55,078 nt of DNA from JADKIH01 sp043747595 (GCA_043747595.1 JAYTOX010000056.1:1-55078); one strand, 5' to 3'; shown: positions 1 through 9,490, counted from the first letter of the stretch. Numbers and translations: made by a program. Notes: generated by a model from the letters alone, not told the origin.

Positions 1-242
1 CAACCTTTAACTCCATCTGCTAGAGAAGTAAAAGAAGTGAGATTAGATAGAGTAGAAGTTTTATCTTGTTCAGTCAACTTTCCCTTCAGTATCATGCGAT
101 CTAAATTTTTTCCGATCACATCCTTCGCACGTTGAAGTGCATCTGAAGAAACATCTATCATATTTACTTTAAAACCGTACTGAGCAAACACATGCGAAAT
201 TCCATTTCCCATTGTACCTGCACCTATAACTGCAACTTTCAT
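1..242 (-). CDS. 3-hydroxyacyl-CoA (3-hydroxybutyryl-CoA) dehydrogenase, partial
   Basis: Only the first 80 codons lie in the window; the C-terminus runs off the left edge. The N-terminus reads MKVAVIGAGTMGNGISHVFA, the Rossmann NAD-binding motif GxGxxG (residues 7-12) followed by an acidic residue at the end of beta-2 (D30), as in the 3-hydroxyacyl-CoA dehydrogenase family. These enzymes oxidise L-3-hydroxyacyl-CoA to 3-ketoacyl-CoA with NAD+ in beta-oxidation or butyrate-type metabolism in the cytosol. The start is the ATG at 240-242. It lies 27 nt downstream of the sugar-transferase gene on the same strand, so it may be the last gene of that operon, although its function is unrelated. The family assignment is firm; substrate chain length and whether it is a single-domain enzyme cannot be seen here. 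Confidence 0.85.
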   Translation of the reverse strand, partial: MKVAVIGAGTMGNGISHVFAQYGFKVNMIDVSSDALQRAKDVIGKNLDRMILKGKLTEQDKTSTLSNLTSFTSLADGVKG

Positions 243-269
243 AGTATACTTTTAAAAATTAAACGAATA

Positions 270-1682
270 TTATTTTCCTTTATGCTTAATGATAATCATA
301 GCTGTGTAGATCATAATTTTAAAATCGACGGCTAACGACATGTTTTCTATATAAATCAAATCATATTTTAATCGTTCAATCATCTGATCAACATTTTCTG
401 CATATCCAAATTTCACTTGTCCCCATGAGGTAATTCCCGGCCTCACTTTATGTAGATGACGATAGTGCGGCGCTTTCTCCATGATTTGATCTATGAAGTA
501 TTGCCGTTCAGGTCGTGGACCAACAATGCTCATATCGCCTTTCAACACATTATAAAATTGCGGAATTTCATCTAAACGAATTTTTCTCATCCACCTGCCA
601 AATTTCGTAATCCTTGAATCGTACGAACTTGAAAGCTGAGGTCCGGCTCTTTCAGCATCTTTCATCATCGAACGAAATTTATAAATCTTGAATGGTCTTC
701 CATGCAATCCAATCCGTTCATGACTGTAAAATAAACCACCCGGTGAGGATAAGATTACACCGATTGAAGTAAAAATATAAAGCGGAGAAAAGATAACCAT
801 TACAAAAATGGAAATCATTATATCAAGAATTCTTTTCAATGATTGTTGCCAAACAGGCATCAGATTAGGCGATATCTCAATCAATGGTGCTCCGAAGATT
901 GAATTCATTTTTACTGATCCTGAAAGTATATCGTACATGTCAGGAATAATTTTTACGATTACAGCTGTTTCTTCTAACTCGTTGATGATATTTCCTATGC
1001 TTTCATGTTCAGATGATTCGAGAGCTATGATTGCTTCTTCAATTCTTAGTTTCTCAATAATATCTTTCAAATTTTTTATTCCACCCAAATTATCCATTTG
1101 GCCTGAGAGAAGATGATCGTTATTTCCATCTACATGAACAAAGCCAACAAATTTATTCCCGGCAGATCTAAACTCACTTTTCATGGAGTGAAGCAAATTT
1201 ACTGCATTCAAATTACTTCCAATCATGATTGTATTAAACCCTAGTTTTCCTTTATGAATGCGATTGACAACTTGAGTTGATAACGTAAATCGTAGAGATG
1301 CTGTGATAATAAAATGCAAACTTAGCAGAGTAAAAAAACTTTGATAATATGATTTGTAAGAAATAACAGTATCATCGAGCAATAATGAAAAGAAAATTAT
1401 CAATACGCCTAAAAGAGAAAGGAACAATGTTTGACCCAATTCTTTGAGCCGACTTTTACGAAAAATGTTCTGATAATTCCCTACGAGCGCATAGGTAATT
1501 ATCCAAGCAATAGGGATAAAAAAAACTCCGTAAAAGAATTTTTTATCTTGTAAAAATATTGCTCTAGAAAAAACTTGAGATTCTAATATCAACTTTCGGT
1601 AAATGAAAAATAATGTCCATGCTAAAGTTGCCGAGAACCAATCGGCAATAATGAACTTAGCTGTTTGGAATTTATTGTTCAT
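270..1682 (-). CDS. undecaprenyl-phosphate sugar phosphotransferase, WcaJ type (exopolysaccharide initiation)
   Basis: A 470-residue membrane protein of the exopolysaccharide polyprenyl glycosylphosphotransferase family. It should transfer a sugar-1-phosphate (often glucose or galactose) from a nucleotide sugar to undecaprenyl phosphate at the inner membrane, the first step of capsule or exopolysaccharide synthesis. About four hydrophobic segments occupy residues 10-135, a Rossmann-like CoA-binding-type domain follows (about 148-265), then one membrane hairpin (285-312). The catalytic bacterial sugar transferase domain has KFRSM at 335-339 and a conserved stretch at 369-392 containing LDEIPQ and VGPRPE. 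Its ATG overlaps the stop codon of the upstream lipoprotein gene by one base (TAATG), which suggests translational coupling. Family is certain; the sugar is not predictable. Confidence 0.93.
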   Translation of the reverse strand: MNNKFQTAKFIIADWFSATLAWTLFFIYRKLILESQVFSRAIFLQDKKFFYGVFFIPIAWIITYALVGNYQNIFRKSRLKELGQTLFLSLLGVLIIFFSLLLDDTVISYKSYYQSFFTLLSLHFIITASLRFTLSTQVVNRIHKGKLGFNTIMIGSNLNAVNLLHSMKSEFRSAGNKFVGFVHVDGNNDHLLSGQMDNLGGIKNLKDIIEKLRIEEAIIALESSEHESIGNIINELEETAVIVKIIPDMYDILSGSVKMNSIFGAPLIEISPNLMPVWQQSLKRILDIMISIFVMVIFSPLYIFTSIGVILSSPGGLFYSHERIGLHGRPFKIYKFRSMMKDAERAGPQLSSSYDSRITKFGRWMRKIRLDEIPQFYNVLKGDMSIVGPRPERQYFIDQIMEKAPHYRHLHKVRPGITSWGQVKFGYAENVDQMIERLKYDLIYIENMSLAVDFKIMIYTAMIIIKHKGK

Positions 1683-2554
1683 TAATACACAACTTTAAAA
1701 TTATCGAAATAGAGATTAGCTGTTGTAACGTTTGCAGGTTTCTCTGCTCTCAAATAAATATTATATGCTACACCACTGCTTATTATACCACCCAAATCAT
1801 TCAGATTAATATAAATTTTCTTCCATGAATTTGATGCACGAATACTTAGTAATTCCCATTTCGTCACTGAAGAAGTGGTAATATAAGTTCCAACAACAAA
1901 ATCAATATCACTTTTATAATTCAGTTCGACATACGACAAAGCCGTTACAGGAAGGTAGTAAGGTAAATTTCCTGCAACTTCAAAAACAGTATTCGTGTCT
2001 AACAATGTTACTTTTCCGGAATTACCTTCAAAAACATTTGGATCGGGAGGAGTAATGATTGTAAAAGCAGTGTTCCCTTGCGTCGTTTTTACTAAATTCA
2101 AACTGGCATCATCAAAATCTTCCATGATAGGAAAAGTTACATACGATTCATACCTAACTATAGGATGGATTGCATAAGTTTTCGCAGCAACCATATCGTT
2201 AATAGTTGTGTCGAAATTAGCATACTTAGGAAATGCCGATCGCATTCCTGAAATACCGTCAATCACTATTCCTGCTTTTACTGTAATTTTGTGAGTACCG
2301 GTTCCTGAAATAGGAAACTTACAAGGCAAAGGAAATGTTCCGAGATAAACGCCATCAATCAAAATCCAAGCATCAGAAATTTTGCTCGCATTACTTCCTT
2401 GTGTAGCATAGTCTGTAGTAAGCTGTATACTTTCTATCGAAACGTAAGTTGGAGTAGGTGATGGAGGTTCTACAATTGAACAACTGTGTAGCACAAACCC
2501 AATAAGTAAAAAAATTACTCCCTTTAAATATTTATGTAAGTGATTTGATTTCAT
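1682..2554 (-). CDS. hypothetical secreted lipoprotein of a polysaccharide operon
   Basis: A 290-residue protein that I do not recognise as a named family. It has a lipoprotein signal peptide with lipobox LHSC, so it should be anchored by an acylated cysteine at about residue 25. The region after a Pro/Ser linker (SDAWILIDGVYLGTFPLP) resembles the short beta-strand PEGA-type repeat. The C-terminal 150 residues, rich in aromatic and beta-strand residues and ending in NLYFDNFKVVY, look like a jelly-roll carbohydrate-binding fold; this is inference. I chose the ATG at 2552-2554, which starts one base after the stop of the upstream oxidoreductase, over an in-frame TTG at 2563 that would overlap that gene. 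Position between two polysaccharide genes hints at a role in surface glycan export or anchoring. Confidence 0.7.
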   Translation of the reverse strand: MKSNHLHKYLKGVIFLLIGFVLHSCSIVEPPSPTPTYVSIESIQLTTDYATQGSNASKISDAWILIDGVYLGTFPLPCKFPISGTGTHKITVKAGIVIDGISGMRSAFPKYANFDTTINDMVAAKTYAIHPIVRYESYVTFPIMEDFDDASLNLVKTTQGNTAFTIITPPDPNVFEGNSGKVTLLDTNTVFEVAGNLPYYLPVTALSYVELNYKSDIDFVVGTYITTSSVTKWELLSIRASNSWKKIYINLNDLGGIISSGVAYNIYLRAEKPANVTTANLYFDNFKVVY

Positions 2555-2555
2555 T

Positions 2556-3542
2556 TTATGCAATGACGTTCAACGATACATTAATTTTATCCATAATTTG
2601 ATGAGCTACAACAAGTGCTTGATATCCTTCTTCAATCGTTACCGGCGTTTCTTCGTTCTCCAAAATAGCATGAATCCATTGTTCAAGTTCCATCTTAATA
2701 GCATTACTTTCTTCAACTATAGGTTGATCGAAATAAATAATTTTAGATCCTTTGTTATTTCCAAGGTCGATTGTAATATCGAGCGGACCTGGATCACCAA
2801 CTAAGTTTTTCAAACGTACAACTTCAGTTTTTCTTTTGAAAAAATCGACTGAAATATAGGCGTCGCGTTGAAAAAATCTACTCTTCCTCATATTCTTCAA
2901 CGAAATTCTACTCGCTGTTAAATTAGCTACACATCCATTATCGAATTCCAAGCGAGCATTGGCAATGTCTGCTGTATCGCTCACAACAGCTACGCCGCTT
3001 GCGTTTATTTTTTTAATAGGTGACTTCACCACACTAAGAATAATATCGATGTCGTGAATCATTAAATCATGAACAACCGAAACATCAGTACCACGAGGAT
3101 TAAACTCCGCGAGTCGGTGCGTTTCAATAAACAAAGGGCTATTCAAATATTTTTTCGCTGCTAAAAAGGCCGGATTAAATCGTTCTACATGGCCAACTTG
3201 AGCTTTTACCCCGGCTTCTGTTACCAACGAAACTAATTTTTTCCCTTCAGTCACCGTATGTGTAATCGGTTTTTCGATGAATACCGCTTTGGATGCACGC
3301 AATGCTTTTACTGCATATTCAAAGTGCGAAATTGTTGGAGTAACAATATCGATCGCATCAGCTTGTGCAATGAGTTGATCAACGTTTTCATAAAAAGGAA
3401 TTCCAGATTCAGCACTGAACACTTTTGCATATTCAACATTGTTATCATAAAATCCGATCAGTTGAGCATTCCCGATCTCTTTTAAGAGTCGAATGTGTAT
3501 TTTACCGAGATGGCCGGCACCAATGACTCCTACTTTCAACAT
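2556..3542 (-). CDS. Gfo/Idh/MocA-family NAD(P)-dependent oxidoreductase
   Basis: A 328-residue sugar dehydrogenase-like enzyme, first gene of the polysaccharide operon. Residues 8-13 (GAGHLG) form the dinucleotide-binding loop, EKP is at 90-92, GHVERFNPA at 117-125 and HDLMIHDID at 158-166, all expected for the Gfo/Idh/MocA family. The GHVERFNP segment is shared with UDP-N-acetylglucosamine 3-dehydrogenases (GnnA/WlbA-like), so a nucleotide-sugar substrate is a reasonable guess that fits its neighbours, but it is not proven. The reading frame stays open to 3626, but I start at the ATG at 3540-3542 because the Rossmann strand begins there and a candidate promoter (3573-3604) lies between the two possible starts. 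The extra 28 residues would be a non-conserved hydrophobic extension. Confidence 0.85.
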   Translation of the reverse strand: MLKVGVIGAGHLGKIHIRLLKEIGNAQLIGFYDNNVEYAKVFSAESGIPFYENVDQLIAQADAIDIVTPTISHFEYAVKALRASKAVFIEKPITHTVTEGKKLVSLVTEAGVKAQVGHVERFNPAFLAAKKYLNSPLFIETHRLAEFNPRGTDVSVVHDLMIHDIDIILSVVKSPIKKINASGVAVVSDTADIANARLEFDNGCVANLTASRISLKNMRKSRFFQRDAYISVDFFKRKTEVVRLKNLVGDPGPLDITIDLGNNKGSKIIYFDQPIVEESNAIKMELEQWIHAILENEETPVTIEEGYQALVVAHQIMDKINVSLNVIA

Positions 3543-3572
3543 CTGCTTGAAAATCAATTTTATTAAGAGCCG

Positions 3573-3604
3573 CGAAATTAAGAATAAAAACCACCTCATC
3601 ACAA
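3573..3604 (-). promoter_or_regulatory. candidate promoter of the oxidoreductase-lipoprotein-WcaJ operon
   Basis: Read on the minus strand, TAATTTCG (3580-3573) is one base from the Bacteroidota -7 consensus TAnnTTTG. A TTG (3604-3602) lies 21 nt upstream as a -33 element. Transcription would begin about 25 nt before the chosen ATG at 3542. Found by eye only. Confidence 0.35.
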
Positions 3605-3694
3605 TAAAGAACGAAGGATTTAGCACTATTCGTTGTTAATATTTAGACAAAAAAAGCGAATTTTGCATAGAATAGAGATGTTTCTTTGCAGCCT

Positions 3695-4369
3695 ATGATT
3701 AAATTACCAGAAGATAATTTCAAGCATCAAGGGATGCGAAAAAAACTAATTGAGCAAGTTAAAGCGAAAGGCATTGAAAGTGACGACGTTTTAGCAGCAA
3801 TGATGAAAGTTCCACGCCACTTTTTTCTTGAACTTGCCTTTTTAAATCAAGCATATTCTGACCATGCTTTTCAGATTGGTGCAGGTCAAACAATCTCTCA
3901 ACCATACACCGTAGCATTTCAAACTGCATTATTAGAAATCAAAAAAGGAGATAAAGTTTTAGAAATTGGAACCGGTAGTGGGTATCAAACGTGTGTTCTT
4001 TTGGAAATGGGAGCAAAGGTATTCTCAATTGAACGTCAAAAAGAATTGTTCGATAAAACGAAAGTCTTATTGAGTGCAATGAACTATTCGCCAAAATTAT
4101 TTTATGGTGATGGATATAAAGGATTGCCGTCTTATGCTCCATTCGATAAAATTTTAATTACATGTGGCGCTCCTTTTATTCCGGAAGAATTGGTTAAGCA
4201 ATTAAAAGTAGGAGGTAAGATGGTTGTTCCTGTGGGGGCAGGAGATGTACAAATGATGACGTTGATTGAAAAGACAACAGACGACACGATTATAAAAACA
4301 GAACTCAAGAATTTCAGATTTGTGCCTATGTTAGAAAACAAAGAAGCCGGAGGAAACTCAAACAAATAA
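3695..4369 (+). CDS. pcm: protein-L-isoaspartate O-methyltransferase
   Basis: A 224-residue S-adenosylmethionine-dependent cytosolic repair enzyme that methylates isoaspartyl residues formed by spontaneous ageing of Asn and Asp, allowing them to revert. Family signatures are clear: IGAGQTISQPY at 61-71 and the SAM-binding motif VLEIGTGSGYQT at 88-99. A further conserved stretch LITCGAPFIPEELVKQLK follows near residue 150. Length is normal for the family. An in-frame TTG at 3686 would add three residues; the ATG at 3695 is preferred because the homologous core begins directly after it. It is transcribed divergently from the polysaccharide operon and ends at a strong bidirectional terminator, so it appears to be a single-gene unit. 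Confidence 0.95.
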   Translation: MIKLPEDNFKHQGMRKKLIEQVKAKGIESDDVLAAMMKVPRHFFLELAFLNQAYSDHAFQIGAGQTISQPYTVAFQTALLEIKKGDKVLEIGTGSGYQTCVLLEMGAKVFSIERQKELFDKTKVLLSAMNYSPKLFYGDGYKGLPSYAPFDKILITCGAPFIPEELVKQLKVGGKMVVPVGAGDVQMMTLIEKTTDDTIIKTELKNFRFVPMLENKEAGGNSNK

Positions 4370-4390
4370 TTATTTTTTTTCAGATTGAAT

Positions 4391-4430
4391 AAAAAAAATA
4401 GGCTGCCTTTTCAAGCAGCCTATTTTTTTT
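4391..4430. terminator. bidirectional intrinsic terminator (pcm / susD)
   Basis: A perfect stem ATAGGCTGC / GCAGCCTAT with an 8-nt loop, flanked by eight A residues on the left and nine T residues on the right. It lies between the convergent stops of pcm (plus) and the SusD-like gene (minus) and can serve both. Confidence 0.9.
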
Positions 4431-4476
4431 TGTGTTATTCAATCATTAAATGAAAGAACAGAAAACAATACAGTTA

Positions 4477-5874
4477 TTAATTATCCCAATACAATTTAGG
4501 ATTCTGCAATGTAGAATTTTGATTGTAAGAATTTGGATTGTACAATCTTTCATTCGTTGGATAAATCAATCTTCTTGGAATTGGACCAACAGCACCTGCA
4601 TTTGGTTGAAGATCTGGTTGACCTGTTCTTCTCCAGTCAGTGAATGATTCCGGTTGTAAATAATTTGCAAAATACTTTTGCAATAAGATTAAATTCAATT
4701 TGTCAGTTGAAGTACCAACCCAAATTACATTTGCAGCTTGATAAGTAGCATCATCAAGTGCAGTTACTCCAAGCTTAGCCATATTTGCACTTACCGCTTC
4801 ATGAAGCGCAGTTTCTGCACCTGCATCATCGCCTAAACGCATTTTAGCCTCTGCTTCGATAAATTTCTGCTCGAAATAAGTGAAGAAATAAACCGGGGCT
4901 GTTTGACCCATATAGTATTCTGATGGGAATCCAACATCATAATAAGCTCCACTCACGTCAATTATCGCTGCAAAACGAGGGTCGTTGTTTGCTTCCATAG
5001 CGTCAGTAAGAAAATTACCAACTCCATAATTGGCATCAATCGATGAATAAGAAATATCGGCCCGTTGATCGATGTATTGGTACCAAGGATTTGCGTTAGA
5101 AGCGTCAGGAAATGCAAATTGCGCATCATCGCCAGTACTTGTTAGTGCTCCAGCATTGATTGCGTCTAGAGCAGCCTGAGCAGCAACTGTTGATCCAAGC
5201 TTTGTTAAATGAATTGACATACGTGCCTTTAATGCATTGGCAAGTTGAGCCCATTTAGTAAGATCACCTGCATAAATTCTATCATCAGCTCCGGGTGTTA
5301 TAAAATCATCTGATGTATTTGCAAAATCAGCGATTGCTCCATTCAATAATCCAGGTAGAATAGAAGTATAGATTTCTTGCTGCGTGTCGTATGGAGGAGT
5401 AATGTTTGTATTACCTTGCAAGGCGCTAGTGAAAGGAACATTACCGAAAAGATCAGTCATCGTCATTAATGAGTATGCCATCATAACTTTAGCAACTCCG
5501 TTGTAACCATCATACTTTCCTGGGGCACCATCAGCCTTGAGCATGATTTGATGAAAATCTTCCATATTCCCGGCATACATATTATTCCAAAGATTATTAA
5601 AATCTTCTTCGGTAAAAATGTAGCTATTGTATGCACCAAACTGACGATTTGCGCCTGTAACATTTTGTGCGAAGATTGCATTGTATCGTGCAATATCTCC
5701 TCCAAAAGTGAATGCTAAGGATGCTTGACCGGCAGGTAGAATCATATTTACCGGAACATCTTTCGGTAAATTAGGGTTGTCGTTTACGTCTAGAAAATTC
5801 TTTTCGCAACTCGACAACGAGAATGCAACAACAATAGCTGCAGCAATTCGAGTGACTATATTAATTTTTTTCAT
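4477..5874 (-). CDS. SusD/RagB-family outer-membrane nutrient-binding lipoprotein
   Basis: A 465-residue surface lipoprotein that forms the lid over a SusC-type TonB-dependent channel and captures the nutrient. The signal peptide ends in the lipobox LSSC with acylated Cys23, followed by a stretch starting EKNFLDVNDNPN, a hallmark of the SusD-like_2 group. The C-terminus (residues about 415-465: FTDWRRTG..., IPRRLIYPTNER, LYWDN) is also characteristic. It starts 31 nt after the stop of the SusC gene and must be cotranscribed with it. No glycoside hydrolase, protease, sulfatase or sigma/anti-sigma regulator flanks the pair, so the ligand is unknown; SusD-like_2 proteins are not always polysaccharide-related. 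Confidence 0.93.
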   Translation of the reverse strand: MKKINIVTRIAAAIVVAFSLSSCEKNFLDVNDNPNLPKDVPVNMILPAGQASLAFTFGGDIARYNAIFAQNVTGANRQFGAYNSYIFTEEDFNNLWNNMYAGNMEDFHQIMLKADGAPGKYDGYNGVAKVMMAYSLMTMTDLFGNVPFTSALQGNTNITPPYDTQQEIYTSILPGLLNGAIADFANTSDDFITPGADDRIYAGDLTKWAQLANALKARMSIHLTKLGSTVAAQAALDAINAGALTSTGDDAQFAFPDASNANPWYQYIDQRADISYSSIDANYGVGNFLTDAMEANNDPRFAAIIDVSGAYYDVGFPSEYYMGQTAPVYFFTYFEQKFIEAEAKMRLGDDAGAETALHEAVSANMAKLGVTALDDATYQAANVIWVGTSTDKLNLILLQKYFANYLQPESFTDWRRTGQPDLQPNAGAVGPIPRRLIYPTNERLYNPNSYNQNSTLQNPKLYWDN

Positions 5875-5905
5875 TTAGTTTTTTTTTAAAATTAGACATG
5901 AACGA

Positions 5906-8900
5906 TTAAAGTGTAACTCTAACACTGAAGCCATAACTACGTGTAGAAGGCATGTTAAAATAATCCATACCTAGGCTGTTACCTGCACCTGTTAAACTAG
6001 TTTCAGGGTCGATTCCTTTGTAGTCAGATTTCAACCAAAGATTTCTTCCAATCAAGGAGATATCAATGCTTCCAAATGGAGTTTTCTTTAACCATTTTTT
6101 GTTAACTGAATAACTTAATGAAAGTTCACGAAGCTTAACATAAGATCCATCTTCAACATACTGTTCAGCTGGACCTGTAAATCCGGAAAGTACTCCTGAT
6201 TGTCTGCTGTTTTGGTCTAGAGTGGCAACTGCAGTATTGGCATCGCCGGTAATAACTAGATTATTGTTTGAATCATAGTAGCCTCTAACACCATCAAACA
6301 CCTTTGTTTCTCCACGAGTTTCTGTCTCTTTTGATCTTCCAAAAAAGTCAAGAGCTCCACGTGTACCGTTCCAAATATCGCCACCTTGTTTAATGTCAAT
6401 TAAGAATCCCAGTGAAAAACCTTTGTATGTAAACGAGTTAGAAATACCACCTGTCCAGTTTGGATTTGGGTCACCAATTACTCCAACAGTTGGATCTTGA
6501 ATTGGAAGTCCATCAGCCTCATTTACAACAACGCGACCATTTCCATCTCTCAACCAACGACCACCATAGATTGTTCCATAAGGTTGACCAACTACAGCAA
6601 AAATTGCAGACCCTTCGAATCCTCCTAAGAACAAATCATTGATACCGTCAGCAAGTGCTGTAACTTTATTACGATTTCTAGCCCAGTTCAATGTGATATT
6701 CCACTCAAAGTTTTTCGTTTTAATTGGCGAAGCATAAATTAATAACTCAACACCTTTATTTTCTATGCTACCAGCATTTTTAATTTGATATTGATAACCA
6801 GACGATCCTGCAATTGGAACGGGAAGAATCTGATCTACCGAGTTATTCGAATAGTAAGTTAAATCAACACCTAAACGATTATCAAGGAATTTTAAATCGG
6901 CACCAATTTCAAAGCTCTTAGTTTTCTCAGGCTTCAAGTTTGGATTTCCAAGTGTGTTATCAGCTGTGTAACCTGCTTGTCCACCAAATGGAAATGTAAT
7001 ACCTGTTGTCCAACCATCAGCAAAAACGCCTGTCGTGAAATAATTGTATAAGGCATATACCGGAGCATCCTTACCTACAATAGCATATGAAACACGTAAC
7101 TTACCATAAGGTAATGTTTTGCTGTTCATCTTTAATGCATCTGTAAACACCCATCCTAAACTTGCAGAAGGGTAGAAGAAGGTATTGTTATCTGGAGGTA
7201 AAGTTGAAGATGATTCAGCCCGGCCTGTAAGATCTAAAAATAGATAATCTTTGTAGCTAAGTTTTGCTTGAGAGTAAAAGGCATGAGTTCTATATTTTGT
7301 ATATGACTCTCTCGTAATAATAGTAGTAGCAACAGAGATATTCTGAAAATTAGGGAAATTTAATTGATCTCCTTCAACATATAAATTTGATTTATAGGAT
7401 CCAAAAACATTGTTACCAATTAATAAACTTCCTTTAAAATCAGGATTAAATGTTTTATTCAACGTCACAAATAAATCACTGCTTACATGGCGGTAAAAGA
7501 TATCTTGGTGGAAAATTTTTCCATCGGGATAGGTTCTTGAACCAAGAGCAATGATTTGTTTACGATTATCACTATAGAAATCAGTTCCGATACGGTACGT
7601 AACATCCATCCAAGAGTATGCATTATAAACAGCAGAAACCGAACCGAACATTCTATTTACATCATCATTAAAAGGGTTTTGGTTAACAGTCCAATAAGGA
7701 TTGTCATAGCCTACACCACCACGATAATTTCTCTGTCCACCATCGGCTAACAAATAAGCACTAGATGCTTCAGGATCAGAATTGCCATTCGAATTGTCGA
7801 ACGATATTGGAGTTCTAAGTAAATCTAACATCAAACCGGAAGTGTTACTTCCTTGTTGTGTTCTACGTCCACCAGATTTAGAATAAGTAATATTTCCTGT
7901 TGCAGACATTTTTTTAGAGATAGCACTAGTCCCTGCAATTGAAAGAGTGTATCTTTTAAAAGTAGAAAGTGGAACAACACCTTCGTCAGATAAACGTGAA
8001 AAAGACATTCGATAAGTCGAAGCATCATTTCCTCCGGACATAGCTACATTATTTTCAGCTGTAAATCCTGTACGGAAAAATTGGTCAGAATTATTATACG
8101 GAGTAAACTTAATTGCACCCGGTGTAGACAATGCAGCTGTTGCACCAATCAACTGACCATTCTGACTAAACTGAGAAGTAGCAGCAGGGTTCCAATAAGT
8201 AGTATCGCCAGATGGACCCCAGCTTCCTGAAGAACTGCTTTCATAAGAACGATAAGCGCCACCTGTACCTTTTACAAATTTATTCTGTAGCTCCGGTAAT
8301 CTATTTACTTCACTCCAAGTAAAACTTGAACCAACAGATACATTGACTCCACCTCCAGCTTTTTTAGCACCGTTTTTTGTGGTAATGATAATGGCACCGT
8401 TTGATGCATTCAATCCATAAAGTGCTGTTGCAGCCGGGCCTTTTAATACGTTGATAGATTCTATATCGTCAGGATTAATATCCACTGCACGATTTGAATT
8501 ATTTACACTTTCAAGGAAATTGTTTCCGCCATTATCAGGATTACCTGATGCATCGTGTGAGTTATCGATTGACACACCATCAATGATGAACAAAGGATCG
8601 TTACTTCCGGTAATGGAAGAAACACCTCTTAAACGAACATTCACGGAAGAGCCGGGAGTACCCGATGAATTCGTAACTTGAATACCAGACACTTTTCCTG
8701 AGAGACCACTTAACGCATTAGGTTGTCCGGCTTTATTTAAATCAGTTCCGGAAACTACTTGAGTAGAATAGCCAACCGATTTTTTTTCTTGTTTGATTCC
8801 GATTGCCGAAACCATAACCTCATTCAATTGAAGTGCATCTACTTCGAGTGCGAAATCAATATTGTTTGAAGCTCCAAGATCAACCTGTTTTGTTTTCATT

Positions 8901-9133
8901 CCAATTGCCGAAACCTTTATCGACTTTGCCGACGAAGGAACAGTTAATTTAAAATTGCCATCAACATCGGTGGTTGTTCCGATTGTTGTCCCGACGACAA
9001 TTACTGTGGCGCCCGGAATACCTAGATTATCCTGCATGGAGGTAATCTTACCGGTGATTGATCTGTCTTGTGCAGACACTTGCAAACTAATGAATGCAAG
9101 CAAAACCGCGATTAGCGTAATTACTTTTCTCAT
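5906..9133 (-). CDS. SusC/RagA-family TonB-linked outer-membrane transporter
   Basis: A 1075-residue TonB-dependent outer-membrane channel. In order: signal peptide ending ISLQVSAQ (about 1-21); a carboxypeptidase-regulatory-like beta-sandwich (SITGKITSMQDNLGIPGATV..., about 24-100); the SusC signature and plug (about 105-255, including LRGVSSITGSNDPLFIIDGV and NVLKGPAATALYG); then a 22-strand-type barrel ending YGFSVRVTL with a terminal hydrophobic residue. There is no N-terminal STN domain, so it does not look like a receptor that signals to an anti-sigma factor. It imports, with the SusD partner just downstream, an unknown oligomer using TonB-ExbBD energy. The start ATG at 9131-9133 is directly followed by a good signal peptide. 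The 427-nt gap upstream carries its regulation. Confidence 0.95.
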   Translation of the reverse strand: MRKVITLIAVLLAFISLQVSAQDRSITGKITSMQDNLGIPGATVIVVGTTIGTTTDVDGNFKLTVPSSAKSIKVSAIGMKTKQVDLGASNNIDFALEVDALQLNEVMVSAIGIKQEKKSVGYSTQVVSGTDLNKAGQPNALSGLSGKVSGIQVTNSSGTPGSSVNVRLRGVSSITGSNDPLFIIDGVSIDNSHDASGNPDNGGNNFLESVNNSNRAVDINPDDIESINVLKGPAATALYGLNASNGAIIITTKNGAKKAGGGVNVSVGSSFTWSEVNRLPELQNKFVKGTGGAYRSYESSSSGSWGPSGDTTYWNPAATSQFSQNGQLIGATAALSTPGAIKFTPYNNSDQFFRTGFTAENNVAMSGGNDASTYRMSFSRLSDEGVVPLSTFKRYTLSIAGTSAISKKMSATGNITYSKSGGRRTQQGSNTSGLMLDLLRTPISFDNSNGNSDPEASSAYLLADGGQRNYRGGVGYDNPYWTVNQNPFNDDVNRMFGSVSAVYNAYSWMDVTYRIGTDFYSDNRKQIIALGSRTYPDGKIFHQDIFYRHVSSDLFVTLNKTFNPDFKGSLLIGNNVFGSYKSNLYVEGDQLNFPNFQNISVATTIITRESYTKYRTHAFYSQAKLSYKDYLFLDLTGRAESSSTLPPDNNTFFYPSASLGWVFTDALKMNSKTLPYGKLRVSYAIVGKDAPVYALYNYFTTGVFADGWTTGITFPFGGQAGYTADNTLGNPNLKPEKTKSFEIGADLKFLDNRLGVDLTYYSNNSVDQILPVPIAGSSGYQYQIKNAGSIENKGVELLIYASPIKTKNFEWNITLNWARNRNKVTALADGINDLFLGGFEGSAIFAVVGQPYGTIYGGRWLRDGNGRVVVNEADGLPIQDPTVGVIGDPNPNWTGGISNSFTYKGFSLGFLIDIKQGGDIWNGTRGALDFFGRSKETETRGETKVFDGVRGYYDSNNNLVITGDANTAVATLDQNSRQSGVLSGFTGPAEQYVEDGSYVKLRELSLSYSVNKKWLKKTPFGSIDISLIGRNLWLKSDYKGIDPETSLTGAGNSLGMDYFNMPSTRSYGFSVRVTL

Positions 9134-9239
9134 AGAAGTTAGTTTTGGTTAAACAAAATTTCTTTTAATTATAGCCCAATTTAGCAAAATTCTTTTCAAA
9201 TTAACAAAATTTAACCTAAAAACTTTATCAACACTTAGG

Positions 9240-9483
9240 TAATGGTTTGAAACTAAATTTGTTCAAGTTGCAATTGTTCATCTTTTTTTTGCTCGAATTT
9301 CAAAGAATTTCTACAAATTCTATTATTTGTGAAGAAGAAATCTGTAAGAATCATCCATAATTTGTAACTTTTTAAGGTTAAAATCATAAACATCCTCCAA
9401 AGCTTGAATTCTCATAGCAAAAGAGCTTCATTTTAATAGACTGATATAAAGGTCAATGAACATTTAATGGTTCAAAACTAAAT
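9240..9483. repeat. two imperfect 19-bp direct repeats in the susC upstream region
   Basis: Copies at 9240-9258 and 9465-9483 match at 17 of 19 positions. They lie 225 bp apart inside the divergent control region. Regulator-binding sites are possible; this is inference. Confidence 0.4.
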
Positions 9484-9490
9484 GAAAGAC

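Noticed and set aside
808..1116. 102-codon plus-strand frame inside the WcaJ gene
   Set aside because: Antisense shadow of a clear sugar transferase.
3642..3651. TTTAGACAAA, identical to one half of the MntR operator, in the gfo/pcm gap
   Set aside because: Only one arm is present; the inverted partner TCTAAA is missing.
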